Below are positions 1-11,300 of a DNA stretch of 64,000 bases, piece after piece. The stretch is taken from contig NC_092200.1 of the NCBI RefSeq assembly GCF_043641665.1, positions 7,447,694 through 7,511,693 of the forward strand, read 5' to 3'. The notes beneath the pieces are model-generated. The model saw only the letters and a program-made list of their open reading frames with translations. It searched no databases and had not been told where the DNA came from. Each line of letters begins with the position of its first letter. The stretch's first letter is position 1. A program made the position numbers and the translations under genes. This DNA is from Enoplosus armatus (taxonomy: Eukaryota; Chordata; Actinopteri; Centrarchiformes; Enoplosidae).

Positions 1-700
1 GTTGATGTCAAACATCATTTTGAAGCTACTTTGAAGTGAGGTCTTATGGTGGATGTGGATGATATGAATGAATGGATGGATGCTTCCGAGTGCATCTGTA
101 TCTCCCTAAAAATATTTTTGCAGTAAGGTCATTTATGTGGATTGTAAAATCAGTCCAAGTAAGATGATTTCTCTGCAGGGGATCCAACCTTTTGGCAAAT
201 TAAATCATACCTCCTTGTTCACAAATTGCCAGTTTAGATTTTTGTCTGACTCATTTTTGCCAAGATACATAGCCCTGTACCAAGGCTGTTGATGGGAATA
301 GACAGTTATGTTGTTATCCAGAACATTAAGTTTTGTGGGGCCTTTTTACCTCCTGCCTCCCAGACTTTCAGTTCTGCTCGGTAAATTTAGACTCCTCATA
401 GATTGTTCTGCTCCGCTCCACACACACTCGTGTACACGCCTCCTCCTGCTCATACTGATACTGAAATGGGCTTATTTTCTTTTATTTGTGCCATTATTCT
501 CCAGCCTGTCACCACATGGCTGCTGTGATCAGATATTGAAAATAACCCTGCGTGTGTTTCACTGCCCCTCTGATCCGTGTAGTGGTGGGGGATCGTAGGC
601 AGCTACCAGTAGAAATGAACATTATTCTGAAATGTAGTTCCCCTAAGACTGGCTCTCATCTCTATTTGTTTTTTATTTTAATAAGTGCTCTTTTTTTCAG
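1..700. other. NCAPG2 intron, no exon recognised
   Basis: This AT-rich stretch lies upstream of the first recognised exon. No segment has both a convincing splice pair and a phase that joins to 701. A short GAAT/GATG-type repeat is at about 60-82. Confidence 0.6.
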
Positions 701-844
701 TATGTAACATTTTTCTTCATCGTGACAATGATGCGTTTTACCAGAGCTTCCTGACAGTGTGCCGAGACGTTTTGCTTGTTGGTTTGGGCGACGAGACTTT
801 CAAGGGTCAAATCCTCCACCTGTGCTCGCTCACCCTCCTCTCAG
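701..844 (+). CDS. NCAPG2: NCAPG2 coding exon (first visible)
   Basis: The acceptor is a poly-T tract ending in CAG just before 701 and the donor GTGAGT starts at 845. The exon enters one base into a codon and leaves in phase 1. It contains RDNDAFYQSFLTVCRDVLL. The other two frames are closed or do not fit the next exon. Confidence 0.82.
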
Positions 845-2509
845 GTGAGTGTTTCAAATGTCTGTGAAGTGAATAATACAGCAAGGGTACTGGTACACTG
901 CATTAATGAGTATGTAGTTTGAAATAACTAAAACATGTAACAGAGGCTAGAGTTTATTTCACATAAAACAGTTTTGCATCATGTTTCTTTACCTGAATTA
1001 ACATCTTTATGACTTGTGTTTCCAGAGGCAGGCTATCTGTGTATTCCTGCAGTGCTGCCGATTTTGAAGGAGGTAGCAGACAGCTACGTGCCCGAGGACA
1101 ACAACCAGGGTCAGGAAAATCAGGAAGACGCCACCACCGTCATTTTGGGTGTGGTGGCCAACATCTTCCAGAAGATTATTGAGCTCTTGGCTCGCCGTCT
1201 TAGGAAGGAACCAGAGGAGGGAAAACAGGTAGACATTTTAACCCCCAGTGTGTTGATATTTTTGTATTTATTTGATGTGCCACTACTTTTTGTTCTTACT
1301 TAAACCTCTAATGGACTTTTTGGCCTCCACACAGGCTCACTAGTTGTTAATACAACAGGAACATGTTTGGTTTGTCCTTGTAACAGACTTTGCAGTGGTA
1401 TTTAGTTGCTCTCAGTATCCCAGCACTGTACAACTTGCTCCATTAGACTTTTTTTAATTTTGTTTTATCTCCATCTTTGTGCCCTGATTTAGCTGTGTCA
1501 GTTAGCCATTCCCGGCCTGACAGACTTCCTCCAAGTGGCACAGACCTGGGACAAAGCACCTCTCATCGGGGTCTTCTCTACACTTTTTGCTGTCATCATT
1601 GTAGAGAAGAGGCATTTGCTCCAGAAGGTATGAGCTGCCTGCCAGAGCATTTGTCTTTTGCCAATATCCCACATGTCCTTGGCTTGATAAGGAATTTGAC
1701 CGATTCATTCTTGAGCAATTAAATTAAGGGAATGATGAATGCAGCTGTGCTCTAATTCTTAAAGATTACCCATCCTGAAGAGATGATCACCCCAGAGTCA
1801 GTGGAGGACATGCCTCCTCTGTCCAGCGTCCTCCTGTCTGTCATCCTCAAATTACCCTCCGTCACCAGGTAAATATCTTCTGTCCACTCTCTCTTACTTA
1901 CACTTAAAAGCCACCAAGGCCAACTGAACATGCCCTCAACTTTTCTGCTCTTTTAAAAAGCTGTTTAGTTTCATACATTCACATGACCTAAATGTGGTTA
2001 ATATACAGGTTAATAGCCTTATGTGTTCTTGAATGTTTCTTTCAGGGCATTTTTGACAGAAGTCTGCTCGACTTTGGACTCTGAGGCCATCAGCAGTCTG
2101 AATGAGCTAGCTGCCGTCCTGCAGGTCATGGCGGTCATCAAACACAGTGAGTTTACATGATTAGAATTTAAAAAACAGATTAGATATTTTTTCTTTTTGC
2201 TGGTGAAGTTAAATCAGTTTTTTACTTGTCACACTTTAGCGGGGCAGTCAAAAGCGGGCTTGAAGAGCGCGGCCACATCTGTCCAGCAGCAGCTGCACAA
2301 ACATGCAGTCACATCTGTAGACAGCAGGGACATCCAGAGGTACGAAGAAGGAAATTAGATATTTCAGATGTTTTCTTTAGATAATCTGTGGATAAATACA
2401 TTACAATATTTTTGGTGTATGAGCTGTAATGACTAACTTTATCCCTTTCTGCCACAGGGTTATTTATGAATCTTCTGTGAAGACCTTGAATGAAATTCTG
2501 GATTTGTAA
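701..2509 (+). CDS. NCAPG2: NCAPG2, condensin-2 complex subunit G2 (C-terminal seven coding exons)
   Basis: The product is the HEAT-repeat subunit of condensin II, which binds the kleisin NCAPH2 and helps compact mitotic chromosomes in the nucleus. The visible exons are 701-844, 1026-1228, 1493-1627, 1765-1868, 2046-2146, 2240-2339 and 2458-2509, ending in TAA at 2507-2509. Splice phases agree at every junction and give about 279 codons, roughly the last quarter of a protein of about 1,140 residues. The translation is rich in amphipathic helices, for example HLCSLTLLS, VVANIFQKIIELLARRL and LSSVLLSVILKL, as expected for HEAT repeats. It ends in a conserved-looking tail (VIYESSVKTLNEIL). Upstream exons are outside the window. 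The name rests on recognition of the tail and on the neighbouring PTPRN2, which lies beside NCAPG2 in other vertebrates. No similarity search was possible. Confidence 0.82.
1026..1228 (+). CDS. NCAPG2: NCAPG2 coding exon
   Basis: The acceptor is TTTCCAG and the donor GTAGAC at 1229. The split codon G|AG joins LLS to EAGYLCIPAVLPIL. An acidic loop (PEDNNQGQENQEDA) separates two helical segments, and the exon ends in phase 0 after GKQ. Confidence 0.85.
1493..1627 (+). CDS. NCAPG2: NCAPG2 coding exon
   Basis: The acceptor is TGATTTAG and the donor GTATGA at 1628. Exactly 45 codons run from LCQLAIPGLTDFL to KRHLLQK, phase 0 at both ends, so skipping it would keep the frame. Confidence 0.85.
1765..1868 (+). 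CDS. NCAPG2: NCAPG2 coding exon
   Basis: The acceptor is TCTTAAAG, a weak pyrimidine tract, and the donor GTAAAT at 1869. It encodes ITHPEEMITPESVEDMPPL and LSSVLLSVILKLPSVT and leaves in phase 2. Confidence 0.83.
2046..2146 (+). CDS. NCAPG2: NCAPG2 coding exon
   Basis: The acceptor is TTTCAG and the donor GTGAGT at 2147. It encodes AFLTEVCSTLDSEAISSL and NELAAVLQVMAVIKH and leaves in phase 1. Confidence 0.84.
2240..2339 (+). CDS. NCAPG2: NCAPG2 coding exon
   Basis: The acceptor is CACTTTAG and the donor GTACGA at 2340. It encodes a basic, Gln-rich segment (GQSKAGLKSAATSVQQQL) and leaves in phase 2. Confidence 0.83.
2458..2509 (+). CDS. NCAPG2: NCAPG2 last coding exon with stop
   Basis: The acceptor is GCCACAG. 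It encodes the C-terminus VIYESSVKTLNEILDL followed by TAA at 2507-2509. The 3' UTR follows directly. Confidence 0.85.
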
Positions 2510-2630
2510 AATGACATATTGATGTGTAATATCTGCTTCACATTTGTATTTTATGAAGCTAAGGAGAGCTGTATAATATCTGCTTTGCTGTTAGCATTAC
2601 AGACTTTCAGTTGCTGGCAAAAATGACAAA

Positions 2631-2636
2631 AATAAA
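2631..2636 (+). terminator. Candidate NCAPG2 polyadenylation signal AATAAA
   Basis: A canonical AATAAA lies 122 bases after the NCAPG2 stop, with T/GT-rich sequence further on. Further AATAAA hexamers at about 3011 and 3118 are alternatives. Which is used cannot be told from the sequence. Confidence 0.5.
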
Positions 2637-3214
2637 TATTTCAACTTCACTGACCAGGCTTTTAAAAAATATGGTTTGGATTGAAATCTAAAGCTGAGGA
2701 CAAGTGCTGGTCTGTTACTATGTTTTTTCCAGATTGGCGCCACTTCTCTGTGTTTATTTATTTCTTGATGGCACACATTGCTCAAGTCTTGTCTCTCAGG
2801 CTTTGTGCATTGATAATGTTAAGAAATATTGATTGAGTGCTCCAGACTGCAGACATATGGCAATCTTCCTTAAAGCTTTCTCTCCACAGCTGTGTGCTCC
2901 ACTTTTTTGACAATATCATATGAAATACATTTATTTTGTTATGTTTCACTCTCTGTGTTTATATATCTGTTGGTCTGTCAGCATGTAGGCTGTAGTGTGC
3001 TACAAGTAAGAATAAAACAAACGTTATCAATCAACCTAAACTTGATGTTTATTTCTTTCTCAGACATTTTTCTTGCGTGTACAGCGGTTTGCCAAGTAAT
3101 AACCCTGCACAAACGAACAATAAATCATCCGCTCTTCATTCTTAAAGGGGAATGGCACCCATTTTAAGAATTCACATACTGTTTCGCTTTAGTCAATATT
3201 TGTAATTGTGCACT

Positions 3215-3546
3215 GCAGGGACACAAATTCAAAGGTTTTATTTGATTTCTAGTACTTCTACTTGAGTGTTTCCTTTTTGTGAAACTATATTTTTACTCCA
3301 CCATATTTATTTGACAGCTGTTACCAGTTACTTGCAGATTAAGATTTTACATACAAAACATACCAATTTATAAGAAACGGCATGTTGCATTGTCACTACC
3401 CAACAGTATATAAAGTAAATAGCAAAATGCTGCTCGTGCAATAATACAACTGTATTAACAATCCATTAATATTATATAATCATACAACACTAACTTGTAT
3501 TTCTACTTTTATATAGATAAACGATCTGAATACATCTCCGCCACTG
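3215..3546 (+). repeat. Dispersed fish repeat ('CTCCACTACATTTATTTGACAG' type)
   Basis: It contains TTTTTACTCCACCATATTTA, ATTTGACAGCTGTTACCAGT, AGATTAAGATTTTACATACA and CCCAACAGTATATAAAGTA, and ends in GATCTGAATACATCTCCGCC. I recognise this order from a very common non-coding repeat in percomorph fishes. An opposite-strand copy of one end is at 42955-43108. Confidence 0.55.
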
Positions 3547-4020
3547 ATATGTTTTAGGCCTTTATGTTTTGGTATCGTCAAGGTACTCTAAAATCACTAC
3601 AATAGGTTTAAAGGGACTGTTATATGTTATTTTGAGACTAAATCGTGGTAATAGTATCACTATGATGTATATATGTACATGTAAATGTACATATTTACAT
3701 ACAGTAGTTACAGTTACTTTTACCTTTGCACTTGTGCCCAAAACATCACCAGAAAAATAGAAAAAACAATAAATCACCACAATAGTGTATAAGGACTATA
3801 ATTACACATAGATTTATTGAAAACTATAGTGAAATGATGTGTAGTTCTACAGCCTTTTTACTGTGATATGTTGTCATGCGAACAGTATATGTCTTTAATC
3901 AAGTTAATAAGATGCATCAATCAATCTGAACTTGCTTTATTTTTTTTCTCGGGTTTTTGTGTTTCCTTCACGGCTTCCGGGCAGTGATCATTCAGCACTC
4001 CTGTCTCCTCTGCCATACAA

Positions 4021-4076
4021 TCATCCATCCATCCATCCATCCCCCATCCATCTTCCATCCATCCTCCATCCATCCC
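4021..4076. repeat. (ATCC)n tetranucleotide microsatellite
   Basis: This is an interrupted CATC/CTCC tract in the presumed PTPRN2 promoter, about 320-375 bases upstream of the start codon. Confidence 0.85.
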
Positions 4077-4134
4077 TCCGTCCCTCCGGCGCTGTTGCAT
4101 GCTGCGCGCATCATCCCTCCTCACCATGTGTGTT

Positions 4135-4142
4135 TGACGTCA
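4135..4142. promoter_or_regulatory. Consensus cAMP response element TGACGTCA
   Basis: A perfect 8-base palindromic CRE lies 254 bases upstream of the PTPRN2 ATG. CREB/ATF family proteins bind this sequence. It is in the presumed proximal promoter and 32 bases before an RE1-like site. Function is inferred from motif and position only. Confidence 0.6.
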
Positions 4143-4173
4143 GAAACTTAGGAGGGGCTCCGCCGTGGAGCTG

Positions 4174-4194
4174 GTTGCTGTTTGTGGTGCTGAA
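4174..4194 (-). promoter_or_regulatory. RE1/NRSE-like element (REST site), upstream copy
   Basis: On the minus strand this matches 17 of 21 positions of the REST consensus. The half TTCAGCACCAC is intact and the second half reads AAACAGC where GGACAGC is expected. It sits about 200 bases before the PTPRN2 start codon. REST silences neuroendocrine genes outside neurons and endocrine cells. The two changes in the GGACAG half weaken this copy. Confidence 0.5.
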
Positions 4195-4278
4195 ACAACG
4201 CCTGTATTGTGTTGCCATTTAGCGATTTTTTTTTCTTTTGTCGCTCCTGCGTTTCTCCCGTGCTTTCTTCCCTCAAAC

Positions 4279-4368
4279 ATGCCTCTGTAGTCGGAGTCTC
4301 GTGCGAGCAGCTCACACCTGAGTTGTCGTTGAAACATGCAGTTTTAGCGGAGGTGTGCGATGGATTAG
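4279..4368 (+). promoter_or_regulatory. Three minimal upstream ORFs in the PTPRN2 leader
   Basis: Three ATGs upstream of the main start open frames of only three, three and two codons, each closed by TAG: 4279-4290 (ATG CCT CTG TAG), 4336-4347 (ATG CAG TTT TAG) and 4360-4368 (ATG GAT TAG). They matter only if transcription starts before them. If so, they would reduce initiation at 4396 or make it depend on re-initiation. Confidence 0.45.
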
Positions 4369-4395
4369 TAGTTCTGTATATAGGCAGGAGCGGGT

Positions 4396-4480
4396 ATGGA
4401 TTCACTGTGGTGTCCCATCCTCTTCGCTGCTTTGGCTGTCAGCCTCTGCTCCTCACCTGCCCTCGCTGTCAGAAAATTTG
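4396..4480 (+). CDS. PTPRN2: PTPRN2 exon 1, start codon and signal peptide
   Basis: Twenty-eight codons plus one base encode a hydrophobic leader (CPILFAALAVSLCSSPALA) with likely cleavage after ALA at residue 24. The donor is GTAAGC at 4481, phase 1. An in-frame TAG at 4381-4383 makes this the first possible in-frame ATG. Confidence 0.88.
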
Positions 4481-5262
4481 GTAAGCAAACTGTGTTTCAG
4501 TTATTTTCCCAAACAGCCTCGTGTAAGTGTTTCATCTGTGTCCGTGGTGCTGAATCCACCTGACTGTCTCGGCTCGGCTTGGTCGTTTCACGCAAACATT
4601 TGCTCTCTTTGCAAAAGTTATTTTCGATTATACTTTATTATAGCATTTGCAAGTGCATGTCGCTTTCTTCTTTGCAATTTCCAAAACTTGTGCTTGCTTT
4701 TGGTGTAGCTGTTTGGATGAGATCTGGAGATCCAACAGGAAAAGTTACATAATCTGTCAGGCCTAATGTTTGCCTAAAAATGTTTGCTCTGAGACTCACT
4801 GATCACTGATGAACACTGTTATGTATCTCAAATGCTAATTTCATCAACTTTACTCTGTTTAAAAAAAAAGTGCAGCCAATGTTGAGTTTTACAGCCAGAT
4901 TGACACACACACACAAAACTATAATAATGCACTCAATTTCATATGGGTTTAATGGTCTCATGCCCATAAAAATTACTCAACACATGCCCCTAAGGAGCAT
5001 GCAATTTTAAATCCAGTTAAATATTTAATAATATCCTATGCCTCCTCAGGAAAAGGGCATCTTTAATACTGTTTCATTTCAGACTTCAGGCCAGGTTGTA
5101 TTTTCATTACCCTTGATTTGTTCTTCCAGCCCTGCCTCAGACACTACTCTGTAATTTGAAAAAGTATGGCACATGTCCAAAGTATGACATATAAGAGAAG
5201 CCATCGTGATAATTGTGGCCTTTTTGTTAAGACAGAAAGAGATTAGAGATCTCATCTTATTG

Positions 5263-5302
<40 letters not shown>

Positions 5303-8300
5303 CCTTACTTACCACCTCCAATTTACACCTCTAATCACACATACTAGTCCAGGATCAGCAGTCAGAACACATGACAGTCTGAACTTTATTATGAGCAAGA
5401 GGCAAATATAGGTCTCCGGCTGGCACTCCTGCTCTGTTATGATTCATAAAGGCACCGAGCTGCATCATATTCTTTATATTTAGAACCAGAGGGTGTCCAT
5501 CCTTTTTTATTTTCTTTTTTATATACATGGGTTTTTTTCTCCCTGCAAGTTGGCTAAATTATGATTACAACACTTGTGAATGAATCAGTGCTTATTCCCT
5601 GAGTGCATTTCATTGAATTCTCTCATTGTTTTTCTATGTTTGTGGTAGAGGTCTCCGTTGTCAGAGTGTGGCTGGGAGTTAGAGGTGGTTATTGTTTTTA
5701 ATGAGTCCCATTGCGGATTACGCTGTGTCATAGGAAAGCTTTAGATCAAGGTGTGCTGGCGTGATGTAGCTGGCATATATATACCTGCGTTTAATGAACA
5801 CATTGCGTATATATATGTGGGAGAGAGACAGCGAAAGTGTGCTGAATGTGGGTGCGTATGTCCTGTTTGTCTGAGAGCACATGAAAGCCAGACGGGGAGA
5901 GATAAGTCTGCAGCTGCGTGCTCTGATTATGAAATTAAGTGCTGTAAAATTTAAACAGTGGTGTGAATTTGGCCTTCTGCAAAAGACTAGAAACATCTGA
6001 ACTTTTCAAATTCATAGTGCGTGAAAAGTGGTGTTATCTCTTTAGCATTTAACAATCCAAACCTATTGAGAGTTCACAGAATCTAACTTTTTAATGCACA
6101 AGCTCTTGTGTAAGTGTAAATTAGTGGTGGTATGCATACATACAACAGACAACAAGAACAAAGATAATATTTTAATACACAAGACATGCATGTTAGAAGC
6201 AAGTTCTGTTATACTGCTCTACAAAGCCAAAGCGCAGTACTGTAACTACATATTTGGTCAAATTGAGTTAACCTGAATCTGACTTTTTGGCATCAGTTTA
6301 TCATATTATAGAAAGAAATGATGCCATAGAAATGTATAATTTCTGTTAAAATAGCATGTAAAACCATCCCAGAGAAGACAGACAACAAGACAGCTAACGC
6401 TAAAGCAAGGGAGTGTAAGCTAGCAGGGCAGATAGCCACGGCTAGCCTTAGCTAAAGCTAAAAGTTTACTAACTGATTTTTCCCCAGCTGTAATCTGTAA
6501 TTGAAAAATATCCATTTCGATGAATCAACATGTTGGTAATTCAGTTAGGTATTCCACATAATTAATGAGGCAGTGGCTAAATTGAATCATGATGGAGATA
6601 AAAACCCAGCTAAATGGTACCTAGCTTAGCTGAGTAGCAGTAGCATTAACTGCCATCTGCCAGCTTTAGACTCTACTGGAAATTTTGCCCTGTGCATTAT
6701 GTGAAAATTATAAGGCAGAGTGCAATATCTATCTGTTTTGTAGGTGTTTGGTAAAATGATCAGCCTAAAAAGGCATAAAATTATGTGTTGCACAGTTTGC
6801 TAACCTGAAAACCTTAAGTCCAATCAAGATGGAGGTAAAAACCCAGCTAAACACTTGCTAGCAATAACTAGCTAAGCAGAGTAGCAGTGTCTGCCATCTT
6901 AACTTTTGACTCTACTGGAGTTTATGTGATTTGGTGTTGTTAATCTACATTTAAATCATACATTTGTATTCAATTGTAGATTCATTTTTGATTTCACTAT
7001 TATTTCACTGTAAATATTGATAGTAGACAGACATTAGTGGACAGTAAATAAAAAAATATGTATATTTTCTTTAAGAAATTGTTAAAATGCACAAGAAAGT
7101 ATAGTATCTGCATTTTTAGGTCAATAGGTTCTATTGCACTTATGTAGGTACTTCATCATCCTAAACAGGCATAACATGAAGGCCTCTCTTTCTGTTATAC
7201 CTGCCAGCCAGAAAATGTAGAACCGTTTTTCTCAGTTTTACTGCTTCTGTAGTTCCTACTCTCTGCCTTCGTAGAGCAGTAGTATAGGTCACATCTGCCT
7301 CACGTGGTTTAGATGCACTCTACCCCTTACAGGATGACATAAACAGCAGTAAAGTACTAACACAAGCTGTTTGGTCACCTTGAAGCGATCGTGACGCCTG
7401 TGCTGCCTCCTCCTGGATGACGCTCTGCTCTTCCACCGAACAGGAGAGGTCATGGACGGGTTAACATGTTGTACTTCTCCTGTGCTTTCCTGCTGAAGAG
7501 ACTCACTGTTCAGCCGTGAGTCCAGTGCCTTCCAGCGAGGCATAATTCAAAAGCATGCTTGAGAATTAGCCAAAGGGTGGTATTTCTACCAGTGGGAGGC
7601 GTTTGACAAACTTAAAAACACTGTTACACATTAATTATGTGCACCCTGGAAGGCTGTTTAATGTTTCATGTTTAATGTTTTGTCTACTAATGAAAGAGGG
7701 AAAAAAAGGTTGAATTTCAATTTAGCATTGGCATCTTTTCCACTAAGCTTTATTGTAGTGCAGGAAGGTTACTGCCCTGTTTACACTGCGTTAGGAAGAA
7801 AATAATTTGAATAATGAATTCATTAACTACTGAAGAGAGTGCTGCCAATGGAAAATTTGCAGAAATTGATTTTGTTGCGCATTAACACTCTAGCGCCTTG
7901 CAATCTGTGTTGCTATCAGACTTGTTGTTAAAATTCAGTTCAGCATCTCTTTTCTATTTGCGGAGGTTTGTCAGTGTCCTGTATCCCAATAACAACCACT
8001 GAAAAGCTCATAGTTTGTAAACTAGACAGGCAGCCAGTCTCCAGCTGCAAGGTCATGTTTTGTTAGATAAGATAAATGTACTTTCAGCAAGTTTGTTGAA
8101 CAGACACTGAATCAACTAAAACAGGGAAATACAAATTTCATAAAACATAAGTTATGAATAGATTTTGGGATTTAATAAAATGAAAATATCAATTCCACCA
8201 ACTCCCACCAAGGTGTTAGCCCTGTTCTAATAATGCATTCTCAAATCTGGCAGGAACACAGAGTTCAGACTGAGTTCAACATTTCTCAAAAGTGAGACGG

Positions 8301-11300
8301 CATGAAAATGAAAAACTTCGGGCCTTGATCGTACCACATTGATTGTGCTGATTACCAAAGCCTTGTGTAGCATTTGCAGCTGGCTTTAAGGGATTCTGTC
8401 TCAGCTCACCTAAACCCACTTTATAGAGAGAACTGTCTTTTACACTCAAATTAAGGAGTGTTACAGTAGTATTGATGGATAGAGATATGTGACAGGGTCG
8501 GTTATCTCCAATATGTACATGGTTGTCCTTTAAGGCTGTGCTGCTGGGTCTTTTCATTACGGCTGGCTATCAGCAGCCATCGCTTAATATACCCAGACAA
8601 GTTAGATTTGATTCATAGGCAGCGGAGCTTTATCTATTTTGCCTCAGGCTTCTGTCATCCAATAGATATCAGGACTGAGTGGTGATATCAAATATCTTAT
8701 AGTGCCTATAAATCATCTCAGAGGATTGAAAAGTGGTGTGATATGAGGATAGACATTTTACAAAGGTGTGGATTATGAACACGGTACTGTATTTACCCAA
8801 GAGAGGTTAGACATCTTGTTTCACTGGAAGTGGTTTGTGTCATCTTATTATTTCCTGGGTTGCTAGGACACTCCCTGTCTGTCCCAGGGGACCAGTATAT
8901 TTCTATGTGGTTTATCCTGGGAGCAAGCTTGCTATGGTTCACATAAGACAACATTACACTGAGCAAATGTATGTGAAAGGAGGGAAATATACAAGGTAAC
9001 TACAACTATACTTCAAATCCAATTCATGTACTGTGTATATATATTTAAAGACAAATCATGAATGAGTCTCACATCTAGTCTTTTGATCCGTGCCATAATA
9101 ATAGCCTAGTGGACGGAGTGGAAACAAGAGTCTACAGCCACGTTAGGCACAGCAATGCTTTGAGCTAAGTACTAACTTCAGCATGCTAATATGCTCACAG
9201 TGACAATGCTAACATATTGATGTTCAGCAGGTATAATGTTTACCATGTTCACCATCTTAGTTTACTGTTAGAACACTAACATTTGCTAATTAGCACTAAA
9301 CACAAAGTACAAAGTACAGAAGTTTTGGACAAATAAAAAAATTCACCTGTCAATGGTGCTAGATGAAAATGTCAAGGGATCAAGGAATGTGTGCCAAATT
9401 TCATGCCAAACCATGAAAAGGCTGTTGGGACATTAAACTAAAAACCTCAAATGTCAACCTCATGGTGGCGCTAGAGGAGCAAAACAGACCAACAATGACA
9501 ACAACAATTGAGCCCTAGTGTGGCCAAAAACCATCAATCAACTGTCTAAACACATAATATGTCCATTCAGACGCCGCATCAATATGCTTTCAACACCGAA
9601 ACAAGCAACACGTTCCTCACAATGGCTCATGCTGTGTGTTAGGTTTTAAAAGCAGACATTTCTGAATAATGAAAACTCCATTTCTAAAACTCTTTGCTTG
9701 AATGCCCTCTAAAACCAACTCATAATTAAAGTAAAAACCGATCCAAGGATAAAAGCTAATAGGACTGCCAAAACTAATATAACCCTGCCGTGGTGTCTCT
9801 CATACTCTCAGTAAAGGTCGCAGTGCATTTTTCTTATCTCTCAGGACGTCTGAGTCATCCTGACAGAACTGGTAAAGGGTCAGCTTGAAGCAGCAAGCGC
9901 CAGCCCTCAACTTTATTGACACTTTGGATGTGGAGCTTCTCTAGAATTCACTAAAGGCTTTGACTCATCCATTAAATGGCAAACTATTTATTGGATGAGA
10001 TTTTTACTGCGCAATAAAGCCCCTCTTTGTGCACATGGCGGTGCAGGATGGCTAAATGAGCATTTGGTGTGTTATTTGCAAAGCCTGTTTTTCTAAATGA
10101 ATAATCTCAACAGCTGCAGCTTTCACTATGAGTGTAATTGGTCTTAACATCAAGATCGTCTGCCATCATCATGTAATATATGCCTATTGATTCTAACTAA
10201 TATACATGCAGTGTTATAAATGATCTCTTCTCAGCTGCACTGAACCAACATACAGCTGCCACAGCCTTGTTTTAGGGGTTCAGTTTGAGGAATTGTGAAC
10301 TGATAAACCATTCATGAAGTGTTGCTGTATTTCAAATTCATGGGGAAAATAAGATTTTTAGCTAATTTCAAAGTTGCAGCCTTTAAAGTGTAAGCTCTGA
10401 ATTTAACAAAAAAACGACACAAAGCAGGCTGTGTATTCCTGGCTTGGGATGCTGCCACGGCTGGTGTGATAACAGACGAAGTGCGATGTTTCTTTGTGAC
10501 TCAACAGATGCTCGGAGGAGTGTGTTGGCTTTGAGTGGTTATTGAGACGAGGGAGTGGGAGCAAAGCGGCTGGCTGTGCTTCTTGCGTCGTTCCCCGACA
10601 AATGTCAGCGGCTCTTGAGAGGAAGGAAGTCAGAACTGTGTCAAACAGACGCGTTGAGGCAATTCATCTCGTTATTTCTCTGTCGTGCTTCGGTTCAAGG
10701 TGAACCTAGAAGATATTCTGGGTCAAGGAGGAAGAGGGCCACCAGAGAGGCGAGGAAGGTTGTGTTACAGTTTTCGGGGGAGGACTGTTCCTCTTTTATA
10801 CTCTAATCTAAAATTAAATTACATTTCAGGGGAGGCTTTTTACTCCTCAAGACTGTCAGGTGTGAGAATATGATGCATTTACACTACTATGTTGGTTTTC
10901 CCTCTTGCACATAACAAATGTGCTCCTTATTGTGCTTTCTCACCTCGCCATATACCTGAGCTCCACTGCCTCGTGACACAGACAGTTTAAATACATCCTC
11001 CGGTACTAAAAGGAAGGTTGGACGGCTCTTTTCACAACTGTTTCCTTCAGTGTTGGTGAAGGGGTCAGCGTGAAGGTCACCTCTGTGTTGCCGAGCCAAG
11101 ATTTATAATGAGGACAATAACACAGTAATGAGGATTCTGAAGGCTGCGACTTGAGCACAAGAATTAATCTATACTATCTCAGCAGTGATTAAAGCAGTAA
11201 TGTGTCTGCTTCGTCTTAGGGTGATGCTGATTAATACTCCAGACCATTTGTCAGTGCAGCAGGGAAACAAAATGACTTTCGGAGGGGAGGCAAGGCAAGG

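Larger units (their letters stand above)
2510..4395. other. NCAPG2-PTPRN2 intergenic interval with NCAPG2 3' UTR and PTPRN2 promoter/5' UTR
   Basis: The two genes are 1.9 kb apart on the same strand. The left part holds the NCAPG2 3' UTR. The centre (about 3215-3546) is a dispersed fish repeat. From about 3930 the composition becomes richer in C and G and contains a CATC tetranucleotide tract, a CRE, an RE1-like site and short upstream ORFs, as expected of the PTPRN2 promoter and leader. No clear TATA box is placed for initiation. The TATATA at about 4377 is too close to the start codon. Confidence 0.65.

Noticed and set aside
1..35. Possible NCAPG2 exon end before GTGAGG (VDVKHHFEATL)
   Set aside because: The only open frame would leave in phase 2, while the exon at 701 needs phase 1. 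Joining them creates a stop, and no linking exon is visible.
3991..3999. TTCAGCACT, left half of an RE1 element
   Set aside because: No GGACAGCGCC-like second half at any usual spacing.
4377..4382. TATATA as a TATA box for PTPRN2
   Set aside because: It is only 14 bases before the start codon, leaving no room for a leader.
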